This document shows, piece after piece, positions 51,289 to 60,625 of a stretch of 64,000 bases of DNA. The stretch's first letter is position 1. Each line of letters starts with the position of its first letter. The position numbers and the translations under genes are program-made. The notes beneath the pieces are model-generated. The model searched no databases. It saw only the letters and a list, made by a program, of their open reading frames with translations, and had not been told where the DNA came from. The stretch covers positions 124,001 to 188,000 of the forward strand of contig JANQEE010000039.1 of NCBI GenBank assembly GCA_028278525.1. The letters are read 5' to 3'. The DNA is from Minwuiaceae bacterium. GTDB lineage: Bacteria > Pseudomonadota > Alphaproteobacteria > Minwuiales > Minwuiaceae.

Positions 51289-52190
51289 CAATATCTGGAA
51301 TGAGAACGATGCCTCACGTCAGTGTCGCCTTCAGATTTATTCCCATGGTCCCGATGGTCTTGGCAGCCATCGCGATCCTTTCCGCCCCGGTCAATGCCGG
51401 CGCGCTGGAGGCCCTGTTCGCACCGAAGGCAAAGCTTTGGGACCGCTGGACGGCGCATGACCCGGCGTCGACGGCGACCATCGACCACGCGGACTGGGAC
51501 AGGTTCCTCGCCGCCTACGTCGTGCCCGACCGATCCGGCGTCAATCGCGTCGCCTACGGCCGTGTCACGGCCGCCGACAGGCAGACGCTGGATGCCTATA
51601 TCGACCGGCTCGCCGCTCTGCCGATCTCCGACTACAGCCGGCCGGAGCAATTCGCCTATTGGATCAACCTGTACAACGCGCTGACCGTCCAGGTCGTGCT
51701 GGACCATTACCCCGTCGCCAGCATTCGCGACATCGACATTTCGCCGGGCTTGTTTGCCGACGGTCCGTGGAGCAAGTCCTTGTTGAAGATCGAAGGGGAG
51801 CGCGTTTCCCTGAATGATATCGAGCATCGCATCCTGCGCCCGATCTGGCGCGATCCCCGAATCCATTACGGCGTGAATTGCGCGTCGATCGGCTGTCCCA
51901 ATCTGCTGCAATCCGCGTTCACGGCGAAGAACATCGACGCCAAGCTCGACACGGCGGCGCGCGACTACGTCAATCATCCGCGCGGCTGGTATGCGAAGGA
52001 GGACGGCCGTATTGTCGTCTCCAGCATCTATGTCTGGTTCAAGCCGGATTTCGGCCGCAGCGACGCCGACGTGATCGCGCATCTGAAAAAATATTCGACG
52101 CCGGAGCGCGCGGCGGCGTTGGAAGCCGCCGACGGCATCGCCGACGACGGTTACGACTGGACCTTGAACGATATCGCCAATTCGTCCTGA
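51285..52190 (+). CDS. DUF547 secreted protein
   Basis: A 301-residue protein, signal peptide near FIPMVPMVLAAIAILSAPVNA, followed by a DUF547 domain with EQFAYWINLYNALTVQVVL, the Cys-containing motif HYGVNCASIGCPNL and KDYV-like RDYVNHPRGW. The Cys/His arrangement resembles papain-like folds, but activity is unproven. Starts with an ATGA overlap after the DUF3047 gene, so both are secreted together. Confidence 0.88.
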   Translation: MTISGMRTMPHVSVAFRFIPMVPMVLAAIAILSAPVNAGALEALFAPKAKLWDRWTAHDPASTATIDHADWDRFLAAYVVPDRSGVNRVAYGRVTAADRQTLDAYIDRLAALPISDYSRPEQFAYWINLYNALTVQVVLDHYPVASIRDIDISPGLFADGPWSKSLLKIEGERVSLNDIEHRILRPIWRDPRIHYGVNCASIGCPNLLQSAFTAKNIDAKLDTAARDYVNHPRGWYAKEDGRIVVSSIYVWFKPDFGRSDADVIAHLKKYSTPERAAALEAADGIADDGYDWTLNDIANSS

Positions 52191-52198
52191 CGTCCCGA

Positions 52199-52423
52199 TC
52201 AGTCGAGTTCGAGGCTTCGGCCCGACGTCGACACGCTTTGCCGCTCTGCCAGGGCGATCAGTTCTTCCACCGACTTTTGCGCGTCGGCTTCCGGCAGGTC
52301 CGGATGTCGGCTGCGGTACACGGCAAGCGCCAGCAGAAAGGCAGGCCGGTCCGATTTTCCGGGCTCGTGAAGCGAGTGATAGACGTCGGCGACCGCCTGA
52401 AAATCCTCATCCGAATTCGGCAT
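52199..52423 (-). CDS. Small hypothetical protein
   Basis: A 74-residue acidic helical protein (DEDFQAVADVYHSLHEPGKS, then SDRPAFLLALAVYRSRHPDL). It ends 9 bases from the convergent DUF547 gene. Composition is protein-like and the start is preceded by AAAGGATGG on the minus strand. No family recognised. Confidence 0.65.
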   Translation of the reverse strand: MPNSDEDFQAVADVYHSLHEPGKSDRPAFLLALAVYRSRHPDLPEADAQKSVEELIALAERQSVSTSGRSLELD

Positions 52424-52555
52424 GGCTCCATCCTTTCGCGGCCAGCTCTGTTGACTGACGCCATGGTGGAACCTCGATGTTTAAGGCGCGGTAAACGAGC
52501 CGATCATTCCCGCGATTTGGCAATTGGTTACCGCAAAGTGAATCGAACGGCCCGC

Positions 52556-52942
52556 TTAAGTCCCTGGATCGAAAAAGCTCACATGAGCGGCAACCACCTT
52601 CCAGCCTTCCGGCAACCGGAGCCAGGTCTGGCTCTGCCGTCCCTCCTTTCCGGTTTCCTTGCGGCGGAACTCGGTATTGGCGGTGGCAAAATCGCGTCCA
52701 TAGGTGGTGATCACCGTCTTCATCAACTCGCGGTCGACCGCAGCCGTGCGCGGCGCGGCGCGAAACGCCGCGATCTCCTTGTGGCCGTACAGGTTTTCAT
52801 GCAACCCGTAGCGCAGCGTCAGCGGGTTGTCCCAGAAGCTGTCGTTCATCACGGCGCCGTCGTTTTCCATCAGCCCCTTCTCATAGCGCTCGAACGCGGC
52901 GGTTACTTCCGCCACGACTTCCGGGATGTTGATCTCATACAT
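52556..52942 (-). CDS. AtzH/HpxZ-like protein (DUF3225)
   Basis: A 128-residue NTF2-fold protein: [40 protein letters not shown] and [20 protein letters not shown]. It matches HpxZ of oxalurate catabolism and AtzH, shown to be a 1,3-dicarboxyurea hydrolase in cyanuric acid degradation. ATG 52942 overlaps the end of the amidase gene by 8 bases; the cluster order G-E-H is the conserved one. Confidence 0.85.
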   Translation of the reverse strand: MYEINIPEVVAEVTAAFERYEKGLMENDGAVMNDSFWDNPLTLRYGLHENLYGHKEIAAFRAAPRTAAVDRELMKTVITTYGRDFATANTEFRRKETGKEGRQSQTWLRLPEGWKVVAAHVSFFDPGT

Positions 52943-54341
52943 GGGAACTCTCCTCGAACTCTGGAACGGATGCGGATGCGACACCTGACGCTTCCAGCGC
53001 CGCCGCAACGCGCAGCGCATCCGCCTCGCGCCACGGCGCCGCGATAACCTGAACGCCGATCGGCAACGGGCCGACTGTCGCGACCGGCACGACGACAATC
53101 GGTAAGCCGATGAACGACAACGGCTGCGTATAGATGCCGACGCTCGGCCGCTTCGGCACTTCGACGCCGTCGAGCGTGATGGTTTCCCTGCCGATCTCCG
53201 GCGCGACGCAGGGCGTCGCCGGGGCCAGGATGATGTCGACCTCGCGAAACAACGCGAGCACCCGGTCGCGGTACCAGCGCCGGAACCGCTGCGCCTGTAA
53301 ATACCAGTTGGACGGCGTCATGGCGCCGGCCAGCAATCGGTCGCGGATCAGCGGATCGAAATCGCCCGGCCGTTTGCGCAGATTGGCGAGATGCAGGTTG
53401 CCGCTTTCCGTCGTCGTCATAACAAAGGCGCCGGCACGGGCACGCGCCGATTCCGGCAGCTCGACTTGCTTGCTCACACCCAACGCTTTGGCAATCTGTC
53501 CGACCGCGGCGGCAGCCTCCGGCTCGCCGCCTTTGGTGAAGTAGCCGCCGGCAACGGCGAGGCGCAGATCTCCGACTCCCTCGTCCAACGATGCGGTCGC
53601 ACGCTCGACCGGGCGCGGCGTGCAGACCGGATCGCTTGGATCGGGTCCCTGCAAAACGTCGTAGAGCGCGGCAAGATCGCCGACCGACCGCGCGAACGGG
53701 CCGATATGATCCAGGCTCGCCGCAAATAGGAAAACGCCGGCCCGGCTGAGCCGCCCGTAAGTCGGCTTCAAGCCGAAGATGCCGCAGAACGAGGCCGGCA
53801 CCCGGATCGAGCCGTTGGTATCGGTGCCGAGCGAGACCGGCGTCAGTCCGGCCGCGACGGCGGCGGCCGAGCCGCCCGACGACCCGCCGGCCACGCGCTC
53901 CCGGCCATGCGGATTGCGCGTCGGCCCGTAGTGCGAGTTCTCCGTGGTGAATCCATAGGCGTATTCGTCCATGTTCGCCGCACCCAGCAGCACGGCGCCG
54001 GCATCGTGCAGCCTGGTCACGGCCGTTGCGTCGGATGCCGCCGGCGGGTTGTCCGCGTTGATGCGGGACCCGGCCAGCGTCGTCAGTCCGCGCACATCGA
54101 ACAGGTTCTTGACCACATAGGGCACGCCCGCCAACGGGCCGAGGTCGCCGCCGCGCGCCCGTAACGCGTCGACCGCGGCAGCCTCGGCCAGTGCCCGGTC
54201 CGCCGTCACCTCGGTCAGGCAATTGAATTGTTCGTTGCGGGCCACGATACGATCCAGCGCCGCTCGCGCGACTTCCGCCGCCGACACGTCGCCGCGGCGA
54301 ACCTGCGCGGCAATTTCAGTGGCCGTGGCCGTTTCAATCAT
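52935..54341 (-). CDS. AtzE-family amidohydrolase (1-carboxybiuret/oxalurate type)
   Basis: A 468-residue amidase-signature enzyme with the Ser-cisSer-Lys triad: Lys in [12 protein letters not shown], cis-Ser in [15 protein letters not shown] and nucleophile Ser in [13 protein letters not shown]. The Asn in that loop is typical of AtzE. AtzE works with AtzG to hydrolyse 1-carboxybiuret; HpxY is the oxalurate relative. The start overlaps the AtzG-like gene (ATGA). Ring-opening cyanurate hydrolase (AtzD) and allophanate hydrolase (AtzF) are not in the window, so the real substrate is open. Confidence 0.9.
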   Translation of the reverse strand: MIETATATEIAAQVRRGDVSAAEVARAALDRIVARNEQFNCLTEVTADRALAEAAAVDALRARGGDLGPLAGVPYVVKNLFDVRGLTTLAGSRINADNPPAASDATAVTRLHDAGAVLLGAANMDEYAYGFTTENSHYGPTRNPHGRERVAGGSSGGSAAAVAAGLTPVSLGTDTNGSIRVPASFCGIFGLKPTYGRLSRAGVFLFAASLDHIGPFARSVGDLAALYDVLQGPDPSDPVCTPRPVERATASLDEGVGDLRLAVAGGYFTKGGEPEAAAAVGQIAKALGVSKQVELPESARARAGAFVMTTTESGNLHLANLRKRPGDFDPLIRDRLLAGAMTPSNWYLQAQRFRRWYRDRVLALFREVDIILAPATPCVAPEIGRETITLDGVEVPKRPSVGIYTQPLSFIGLPIVVVPVATVGPLPIGVQVIAAPWREADALRVAAALEASGVASASVPEFEESSHV

Positions 54342-54544
54342 CGTTCGCCCGCGACGCCGGGATCGAACACGAATGCCGGCTCCAGGTCCACCGGCAGTGG
54401 GAAGTCCATCACCAGGTCTGCGATCTCGGCGGTGCGCACCATGTTGGCGATCACCCCGTCGCGGTGCGCCGGGTCCAGGTCGAGGCCCAGCGCCGCGGCC
54501 ATCTGGTCGACATAATCCGCCGCTTGGTCTTCTGTCATGTTCAT
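54338..54544 (-). CDS. AtzG/HpxX-like small subunit (DUF4089)
   Basis: A 68-residue helical protein (NMTEDQAADYVDQMAAALGL, AHRDGVIANMVRTAEIADLV) matching the AtzG/DUF4089 family, which wraps around AtzE and completes its active site. ATG 54544 has AGGGG just upstream. First gene of the leftward three-gene unit; divergent to the qhp operon across 81 bases. Confidence 0.85.
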   Translation of the reverse strand: MNMTEDQAADYVDQMAAALGLDLDPAHRDGVIANMVRTAEIADLVMDFPLPVDLEPAFVFDPGVAGER

Positions 54545-54625
54545 CCGTTCCCCTGGCGACGCTGCCATTTAACAGGGGATTTGCCGCGCGCGCCATATAC
54601 CCCGGCGGCGCTATAGTGCGCTGCC

Positions 54626-55960
54626 ATGGCAACCACGACGGATATCGCGGTCATCGGCGCCGGGCCGGCCGGAACCGCCACGGCGATCGGATTGTCCCGC
54701 CTGGGATACCGCGTGACCGTGCTGTACAAGCCACGCGGATATCCGGCGGCGGAAGGACTACCGGCGCGCGTCTGCGATGGCTTACGCGCCGCCGGCTGCG
54801 GGAACGCGCTCGCCGCAATCGGCGAACCCGCCCGCCGCAAAGCCACCTGGAACGGCAAGACGAACAGCGCGAACCAGGAATACCTGGTTGAGCGGGAGCA
54901 CTTCGACAGCGCCCTGATCGACGACCTGAAACAAGCGGGCATTGACCCGATTCGCTGCCGCGTGGAAAAGATCGAAAATTCAGGCATTGCGGCCAAGACC
55001 GAAAACGGCGAAGCGCTTGTCGTGAATGCATCGTTCGTCGTCGACGCGCGCGGCCGCGCCGCGCCCGCCGGCAGACGCCGCCGCGTCATGGGCCCGCCGA
55101 CAACGGCTTTGGTCCAGAAATGGAAGGAACCGCCCGGTCCACCGCGAACATCCGTCGCAAGTTTCCCCGACGGCTGGGCCTGGTTCGCCGCGCCCGGCGA
55201 CGGAAAATCCTTCCTGCAGATCGCGCTCGACAGTCAGCCGGGCGCACTGCCGAAACGCGCCGCCCTGCAGGAACATTTTCTCAATCACCTCGACGAAGTC
55301 CCCGGCGCGCGCGACTGGCTCGCCGATGCCCGCATCGACGGACCGGTAACCGCGCGCAACGCAACGGCGACCATGACCCGCGCACCGGTCGAAGCCGGCC
55401 TGCTTCGCGTCGGCGACGCGGCCCTCGCCGTCGATCCGTTGTCCGGCCACGGCATGTTCCAGGCTTTATCGACCGCTCTCGCCGCGCCGGCGGTCATCAA
55501 CACGCTGCTCCAACGCCCGGGAGACGCGGCGCTCGCCGAACGGTTCTATCGCGACCGGGTCACCGACATGTTCTATCGCTTCGCCCGGATCGGCCGCGAC
55601 TTCTATCGCCTGGAATCCCGCTGGCCGGACCGCGCGTTCTGGCGCGACCGGGCGGCGTGGCCGGACGACTACGCTTCCCATGCGGCAGCCAAGGCTGGCC
55701 AGGTGACGCTGGCCCGAAAACCCGTGATCGAAGACGGGTTCGTCGCCGAACGCGACGTCGTCGTAACGCCGGACCATCCGCTCGGCGTCTGGCGAGTCGC
55801 CGGGATCGAACTGGCGCCGATCCTCCGCGACCTGCAACGGGAACATAAAAACGGCAATGCGCTCGCCACTCGGATCGCCCTGAGTACCGGTGCGGACGCC
55901 GACGCCGTTCGCATGGTCATCAACTGGCTCGCCTTTCGGGGGGTGATTGCCACCCGTTGA
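54626..55960 (+). CDS. qhpG: QhpG flavoprotein monooxygenase of amine dehydrogenase biogenesis
   Basis: A 444-residue FAD enzyme: DIAVIGAGPAGTATAIGLSRLG at the N-terminus, FVVDARGRAAPAG as DG-like motif and VGDAALAVDPLSGHGMFQAL as the GD motif with the halogenase/hydroxylase signature. QhpG hydroxylates the Trp of QhpC that becomes the cysteine tryptophylquinone. The assignment relies on placement beside all other qhp genes. In Paracoccus qhpG is near the other end of the operon, while here it leads. It ends 136 bases before qhpA. Confidence 0.85.
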   Translation: MATTTDIAVIGAGPAGTATAIGLSRLGYRVTVLYKPRGYPAAEGLPARVCDGLRAAGCGNALAAIGEPARRKATWNGKTNSANQEYLVEREHFDSALIDDLKQAGIDPIRCRVEKIENSGIAAKTENGEALVVNASFVVDARGRAAPAGRRRRVMGPPTTALVQKWKEPPGPPRTSVASFPDGWAWFAAPGDGKSFLQIALDSQPGALPKRAALQEHFLNHLDEVPGARDWLADARIDGPVTARNATATMTRAPVEAGLLRVGDAALAVDPLSGHGMFQALSTALAAPAVINTLLQRPGDAALAERFYRDRVTDMFYRFARIGRDFYRLESRWPDRAFWRDRAAWPDDYASHAAAKAGQVTLARKPVIEDGFVAERDVVVTPDHPLGVWRVAGIELAPILRDLQREHKNGNALATRIALSTGADADAVRMVINWLAFRGVIATR

Positions 55961-56096
55961 TTTTGGGGGCTTCCGCGACAGTCAAACATTCGTGTAGGCT
56001 TTCAGTTACGAAGTTACCTAGCGTCCTTTCGAACAAGCCGTCCAATAAACGGAACGAAAGCGGCGAGTTGTGAACGCACGAAATGGGGAGGTGGCC

Positions 56097-57677
56097 GTGC
56101 GCATCACCGTTCAGGTATTCCTTGCGACCGGATTGTTGAGCTTCGGCTTGATTGGAACTGCCGTCGCCGCGGACGGCGAAGCGCTGCTCGCCGAGAATTG
56201 CGCTAGCTGTCACAGCGTTGAGGGCTCGAAACAGCTGACGCGGATCGACGCTCAACGTAAGACGCCCGAAGGCTGGACGATGACGCTGTTCCGCATGGAT
56301 GTGGTGCAGGGCGTCAAACTCTCCAACGCCGACCGTCGCACCCTGGTCAAGCATCTTTCCGACACACGCGGCATGGCGCCGTCGGAGACCGCCGACTTCC
56401 GCTATATCCTGGAGCGCACGCCCAACGTCGTCGAGAATACAACCAACGAAAACATCTCCGGCATGTGCACACGCTGCCATTCGCTGGCCCGGGCCGGCCT
56501 GCAGGCGCGGACGGAAGAGGAATGGCGCCTGCTTGCCCACCAGCATTTGGGCCAGTGGCCGACCACCGAGTACCAAGCCGGCGGCCGCGACCGCGAATGG
56601 TTCAAGCTGGCGGTCGAACTGGCGCCGACGCTGGCAAGGGAGTACCCGCTTGAGACCGCCGCCTGGACGGAATGGGCGGCGCGCGAGAAGAAAAGCATGG
56701 CCGGTTCGTGGCGGATTGCGGGTTCCGTGCCGAACCGTGGCGTGTTCACCGGCCACATGCTGGTGGACGAAACGGGCACCGATACCTACTCCGTCGAAAC
56801 CATGATCGACTATGCCGACGGGGCTAAGGAGATCGGCACCGGCGGCGCAATCGTCTACACCGGCTTCGAATGGCGCGCACGCATCAACGTCGAAGGCGTG
56901 TCGATGAGCCAGGTGTTTGCCGCGTCGGAGGACGGCGACGCGATGGCCGGCCGGATGTTCCGCACCACGGCTGACGAGCTCGGCTTCCATGTGACTGCCG
57001 TCCGCGAAACGGACGGTATTTCCGAAGTGCTGGCAGTGTCGCCGACGCACATCCGCGCCGGCTCCACCGCGGAGGTCACGGTTTCCGGCACCGGTCTTTC
57101 CGGGGACGTCAGCCTCGGCGAGGGCGTTGTAATCCAGACCGTACTGTCGGCGACGCCGACCCGCATAAAGGTCAAGGCGACCGCCACGGAGGACACGCCG
57201 GTAGGGCCGCGCGCGGTGAAAGTCGGCACCGCCGAAAACGAAGTGTCGATCACGGTCTACGAAAAAGCGGATTCGATCCGGATCGAACCGCCTTTCGCCA
57301 TCGCCCGTGTCGGCGGCGGCTCCACGCCGCGGGTGCAGGCGACCTTCGAGGCCGTGGCCTACGCCAATGGCGCCGACGGCCAGCCCGGCACCGACGACGA
57401 CATCCGTATCGGCGCGATGCCCGCGGTCTGGTCGGTCAAGGCGTTCGACGAGGTCGCGCAGGCGATGGAGGACGCGAAGTTCGCCGGCGTCATGGACGCC
57501 AGGTCGGGAATCTTCACCCCCGCGATGGCTGGGCCGAACCAGGCGCGCCCGTTCAGTACCAACAACGCGGGCAACCTGGCGGTCGTCGCCATTGTCAACG
57601 ACGACGGACAAACACTGACGGGCGAAGGCCAGTTGGTCGTCACCGTACAACGCTGGAACGATCCCCCGATCCGGTAG
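56097..57677 (+). CDS. qhpA: Quinohemoprotein amine dehydrogenase alpha subunit
   Basis: A 526-residue periplasmic subunit. After a signal peptide (TVQVFLATGLLSFGLIGTAVAA) come a dihaem cytochrome c domain with haem motifs CASCH (residue ~35) and CTRCH (~125), then three beta-sandwich domains. It receives electrons from the quinone in QhpC and passes them to a soluble cytochrome or azurin. GTG 56097 has GGGGAGG five bases upstream, better than GTG 56070. It is followed 13 bases later by qhpD. Confidence 0.93.
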   Translation: MRITVQVFLATGLLSFGLIGTAVAADGEALLAENCASCHSVEGSKQLTRIDAQRKTPEGWTMTLFRMDVVQGVKLSNADRRTLVKHLSDTRGMAPSETADFRYILERTPNVVENTTNENISGMCTRCHSLARAGLQARTEEEWRLLAHQHLGQWPTTEYQAGGRDREWFKLAVELAPTLAREYPLETAAWTEWAAREKKSMAGSWRIAGSVPNRGVFTGHMLVDETGTDTYSVETMIDYADGAKEIGTGGAIVYTGFEWRARINVEGVSMSQVFAASEDGDAMAGRMFRTTADELGFHVTAVRETDGISEVLAVSPTHIRAGSTAEVTVSGTGLSGDVSLGEGVVIQTVLSATPTRIKVKATATEDTPVGPRAVKVGTAENEVSITVYEKADSIRIEPPFAIARVGGGSTPRVQATFEAVAYANGADGQPGTDDDIRIGAMPAVWSVKAFDEVAQAMEDAKFAGVMDARSGIFTPAMAGPNQARPFSTNNAGNLAVVAIVNDDGQTLTGEGQLVVTVQRWNDPPIR

Positions 57678-57690
57678 TAGGAGAGCGGAG

Positions 57691-59127
57691 TTGGGCGAAC
57701 TCAGGCTGATCGAACGGAACGTCCACGAAGTGGCGGTCGACGACCGGCGGATGCTGTTCCACGTGCCGACGACCAGCCTGTTCGAACTGGACGGTCTGAG
57801 CGGCGCGGTGCTGGACCTGTTCCGCGACGCTGGACCGGTATCGGCGTCGGATGTCCGCCGGTGTTTCGACGGCCGGTTCCCGCCGCAAGATATTGTCGAC
57901 GCGATCCAGGACCTGATCGACCTGGACATCGTCAACGACGGCCGGCCGCTGAAACCGGAACAGCCGCCGATTAAGATCCAGAACTTCCCGCTGACCACCA
58001 TCGTGCTGAACGTCAATACCGGCTGCAATCTGAGCTGTAGCTATTGCTACAAGGAAGATCTGGCGACGCCGGCCGAGGGCGACCGCATGGCGTTCGAGAC
58101 GGCGAAGAACTCGATCGAACTGCTGTTGTCTGAATCGCCGGACCGCGACCGCTACAACATCGTCTTCTTCGGTGGCGAGCCGCTCAGCAACATGGCGCTG
58201 ATCCGCGATGTCGTGGCCCACGCGGAAGAGTTGTTCCCGGCGCGCGGCAAGCAGGTCGACTTCACCCTGACCACCAATGCCACCCTGCTGACTGAAGAAC
58301 TCGTCGACTATTTCGACGCCCACCGTTTCGGCCTCACCGTCAGCATGGATGGACCGAAGGCGCTGCACGACAGGAACCGCAAGACCGTCGGCGGCAAGGG
58401 CAGCTACGACGTCGTCGCCGCCAAGGCGCGCATGCTGCTGAACCGCTACCGCTCCCGCCCGGTCGGCGCCCGCGTCACGCTCACCGCCGGGGTCACCGAC
58501 GTGGTCCGGATCTGGGACCACCTGTTCAACGACATCGGTTTCCACGAGGTCGGTTTCTCGCCGGTCACCGCCGGCGACATCGAACTGTTCAACCTGAACG
58601 GCGCGGAACTCGCGGAGGTGTTCGACGGCATGAAGCGGCTCGGCCGCCTCTACCAGGACGCCGCGCTGGAGAACCGCAACATCGGCTTCTCCAACATGCA
58701 CCAGTTGATGACCGACCTGCACGAGGGCTCGTCCAAGGCGCTGCCCTGCGGCGCCGGCGTCGGCATGCTGGCGGTCGACAAGGACGGCGGCCTAAACCTC
58801 TGCCACCGCTTTACCGGTTCCGAACTGGATACCTTCGGCACCGTCGAGGACGGCATCGATCGTACCAACCTGTCCCGGTTCATCGAAGACCGCGCCGACC
58901 GCACCCACGTGGATTGCGGGACCTGCCGCATCCGCAATCTCTGCTCGGGCGGCTGCTATCACGAATCCTACGCGCGCTATTCGGACCCGATGCACCCGAC
59001 CTATCACTATTGCGACCTGATGCGCGACTGGGTCGATTTCGGCGTCGGCGTCTATAGCCGGATCATGGCACACAACCCGGCATTCTTTGAGACCTACGTG
59101 ACGCCACGGAGGGCGAACGGAAAATGA
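57691..59127 (+). CDS. qhpD: QhpD radical SAM maturase (SPASM)
   Basis: A 478-residue SPASM-type radical SAM enzyme. The N-terminal part (about 1-100) is a RiPP-recognition-like region, the cluster motif is [25 protein letters not shown] is the SAM-binding GGE, and the C-terminal auxiliary-cluster Cys residues lie in [22 protein letters not shown] and HYCDLMRDW. It installs the Cys-to-Asp/Glu thioether bridges in QhpC. TTG 57691 is used with AGGAGAG upstream. Its stop overlaps qhpC (ATGA). Confidence 0.93.
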   Translation: MGELRLIERNVHEVAVDDRRMLFHVPTTSLFELDGLSGAVLDLFRDAGPVSASDVRRCFDGRFPPQDIVDAIQDLIDLDIVNDGRPLKPEQPPIKIQNFPLTTIVLNVNTGCNLSCSYCYKEDLATPAEGDRMAFETAKNSIELLLSESPDRDRYNIVFFGGEPLSNMALIRDVVAHAEELFPARGKQVDFTLTTNATLLTEELVDYFDAHRFGLTVSMDGPKALHDRNRKTVGGKGSYDVVAAKARMLLNRYRSRPVGARVTLTAGVTDVVRIWDHLFNDIGFHEVGFSPVTAGDIELFNLNGAELAEVFDGMKRLGRLYQDAALENRNIGFSNMHQLMTDLHEGSSKALPCGAGVGMLAVDKDGGLNLCHRFTGSELDTFGTVEDGIDRTNLSRFIEDRADRTHVDCGTCRIRNLCSGGCYHESYARYSDPMHPTYHYCDLMRDWVDFGVGVYSRIMAHNPAFFETYVTPRRANGK

Positions 59128-59459
59128 AGCATCTCAAGCCGATCAACAGGAAAGCGGAAATCGTCGAACGCGCCGTCGAAGGTGGCCAGGTCGAAGAGGT
59201 CGTCGCCATGCAGACGATTGTCGCCGGCTGCTCGGCGACGCTGGACCCGGGCTGGGAGGTCGACCCGTTCGGCGGCGTCGCGGCGCTCTGCCAGCCGATG
59301 GAAGCGGACCTCTACGGCTGCTCCGATCCCTGCTGGTGGCCGGCCCAGGTGCCGGACACCATGAACACTTACCCGGACTGGAACGCCAAGGCCGAGTCGG
59401 CGCCGCGCGACTGGCGGCTGCTCGACACCGTATTCCCAAAGGACGACGGCACCGTCTGA
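59124..59459 (+). CDS. qhpC: Quinohemoprotein amine dehydrogenase gamma subunit (CTQ precursor)
   Basis: A 111-residue precursor: a 29-residue leader ([20 protein letters not shown] onward) and an 82-residue core. Counting from residue 30 as core 1, Cys7/Glu16, Cys27/Asp33 and Cys41/Asp49 (thioether pairs) and Cys37/Trp43 (quinone) fall exactly at the known positions: C36-E45, C56-D62, C70-D78 and C66-W72 of the precursor. All bridging residues are therefore kept. The protein is modified in the cytoplasm, exported by QhpF and cleaved by QhpE. Confidence 0.95.
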   Translation: MKHLKPINRKAEIVERAVEGGQVEEVVAMQTIVAGCSATLDPGWEVDPFGGVAALCQPMEADLYGCSDPCWWPAQVPDTMNTYPDWNAKAESAPRDWRLLDTVFPKDDGTV

Positions 59460-59497
59460 CCGCCGGACTGAACGACCCAATTCATAAGGGGGAAGCC

Positions 59498-60595
59498 GTG
59501 AAGAAACTCCTCGCAACCCTTCAGGCCACCGCAATCGGCGCCGGCTTGGCGCTCGGCGGCGCGGCCACCGTAACGGCCAAGGACTACATGGTCACGGCAA
59601 GCCGCCCCAACAATCTCTACCTGATCGACCTGGAAGCCCGGAAAGTCGTCAACAATTGCGAGATCCCCGGCGTGTTCAGCCCGGCGGTGATCGTCATGTC
59701 GCCCGACAACACCATCGCCTACATCCTCAACGACCGCTGGGAGAACGTCTACGGCATCGCCGTGGATAGCTGCGAGGTGGTGTTCAGTGCCATCCAGTCA
59801 ACCGAGACGGTCCGGGTCAAGACCATCGCATCCATGGCAATTAGCCCGGACGGCAAAGAGCTCTACACAATCCAGGCGCCGGTCAAGCTGCTGCGCGACC
59901 GCATGGAAGTAATGGACACGAAGTTCGTCGTGTTCGATACGTCCGCCGGACAGAATGCGCAGCCCGTACGCAGCTATCCAGCGCCACGCCGGGTTTCGGT
60001 CATGTCCAGCGGCAAAGACGGTACGGTCTACATGGCCGGCCACGACATCATGGCCATGAACCCGAAGACTGGCGACATAGAGGTCGCCATCGCCAACGCC
60101 AACTGGGACCGGCCCACTTACGGCGCGCCGGACGTGCTCGCCTTCTGGCCGATCGGCACCGTCTCTCGCGAGTTCCTTTTGATGTACACCGCCCCGAAAT
60201 TCACCGACGCCTCGCAGCAGGAACTGGCCGATTTCGTCTGGGGCTATTCGCGCGTTGACCTCGACACCGGCGAGACGGCAATCGACGACTTCGCCTCGGT
60301 CGAAGTGTTGATGTTCTCCGCGGTGACGCACCCTAAAAACAAGGACCTGCTGTACGGCGTCTATTCACAGCTTTCCAAGCACGACCTGAAGAACGATAAG
60401 CTGATCAAACGCATCGATCTGGATCACACCTACTACTGCATCAACATCGCGACCGACGGCAGCGAGATCTATGTCGGCGGCACCAATGCCGATATCGCGG
60501 TCTACGATTCCGAAACGCTGGATCGGATCGCCACCATCGACATCCCCGGCGGCGGCGATATGGGCACCGCGACGATCCAGGTCTTCAGCCGTTAG
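59498..60595 (+). CDS. qhpB: Quinohemoprotein amine dehydrogenase beta subunit
   Basis: A 365-residue periplasmic seven-bladed beta-propeller with a signal peptide (KKLLATLQATAIGAGLALGG) and repeated blades such as SPDNTIAYILNDRWENVYGI, SPDGKELYTIQAPVKLL and DGSEIYVGGTNADIAVYDSE. It packs against QhpC and helps form the active-site cavity. GTG 59498 follows AAGGGGG at 59486-59492. Between qhpC and qhpF as in known loci. Confidence 0.93.
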   Translation: MKKLLATLQATAIGAGLALGGAATVTAKDYMVTASRPNNLYLIDLEARKVVNNCEIPGVFSPAVIVMSPDNTIAYILNDRWENVYGIAVDSCEVVFSAIQSTETVRVKTIASMAISPDGKELYTIQAPVKLLRDRMEVMDTKFVVFDTSAGQNAQPVRSYPAPRRVSVMSSGKDGTVYMAGHDIMAMNPKTGDIEVAIANANWDRPTYGAPDVLAFWPIGTVSREFLLMYTAPKFTDASQQELADFVWGYSRVDLDTGETAIDDFASVEVLMFSAVTHPKNKDLLYGVYSQLSKHDLKNDKLIKRIDLDHTYYCINIATDGSEIYVGGTNADIAVYDSETLDRIATIDIPGGGDMGTATIQVFSR

Positions 60596-60625
60596 CCGTT
60601 TCGGGCCTCACGGCCCGATGATCCC

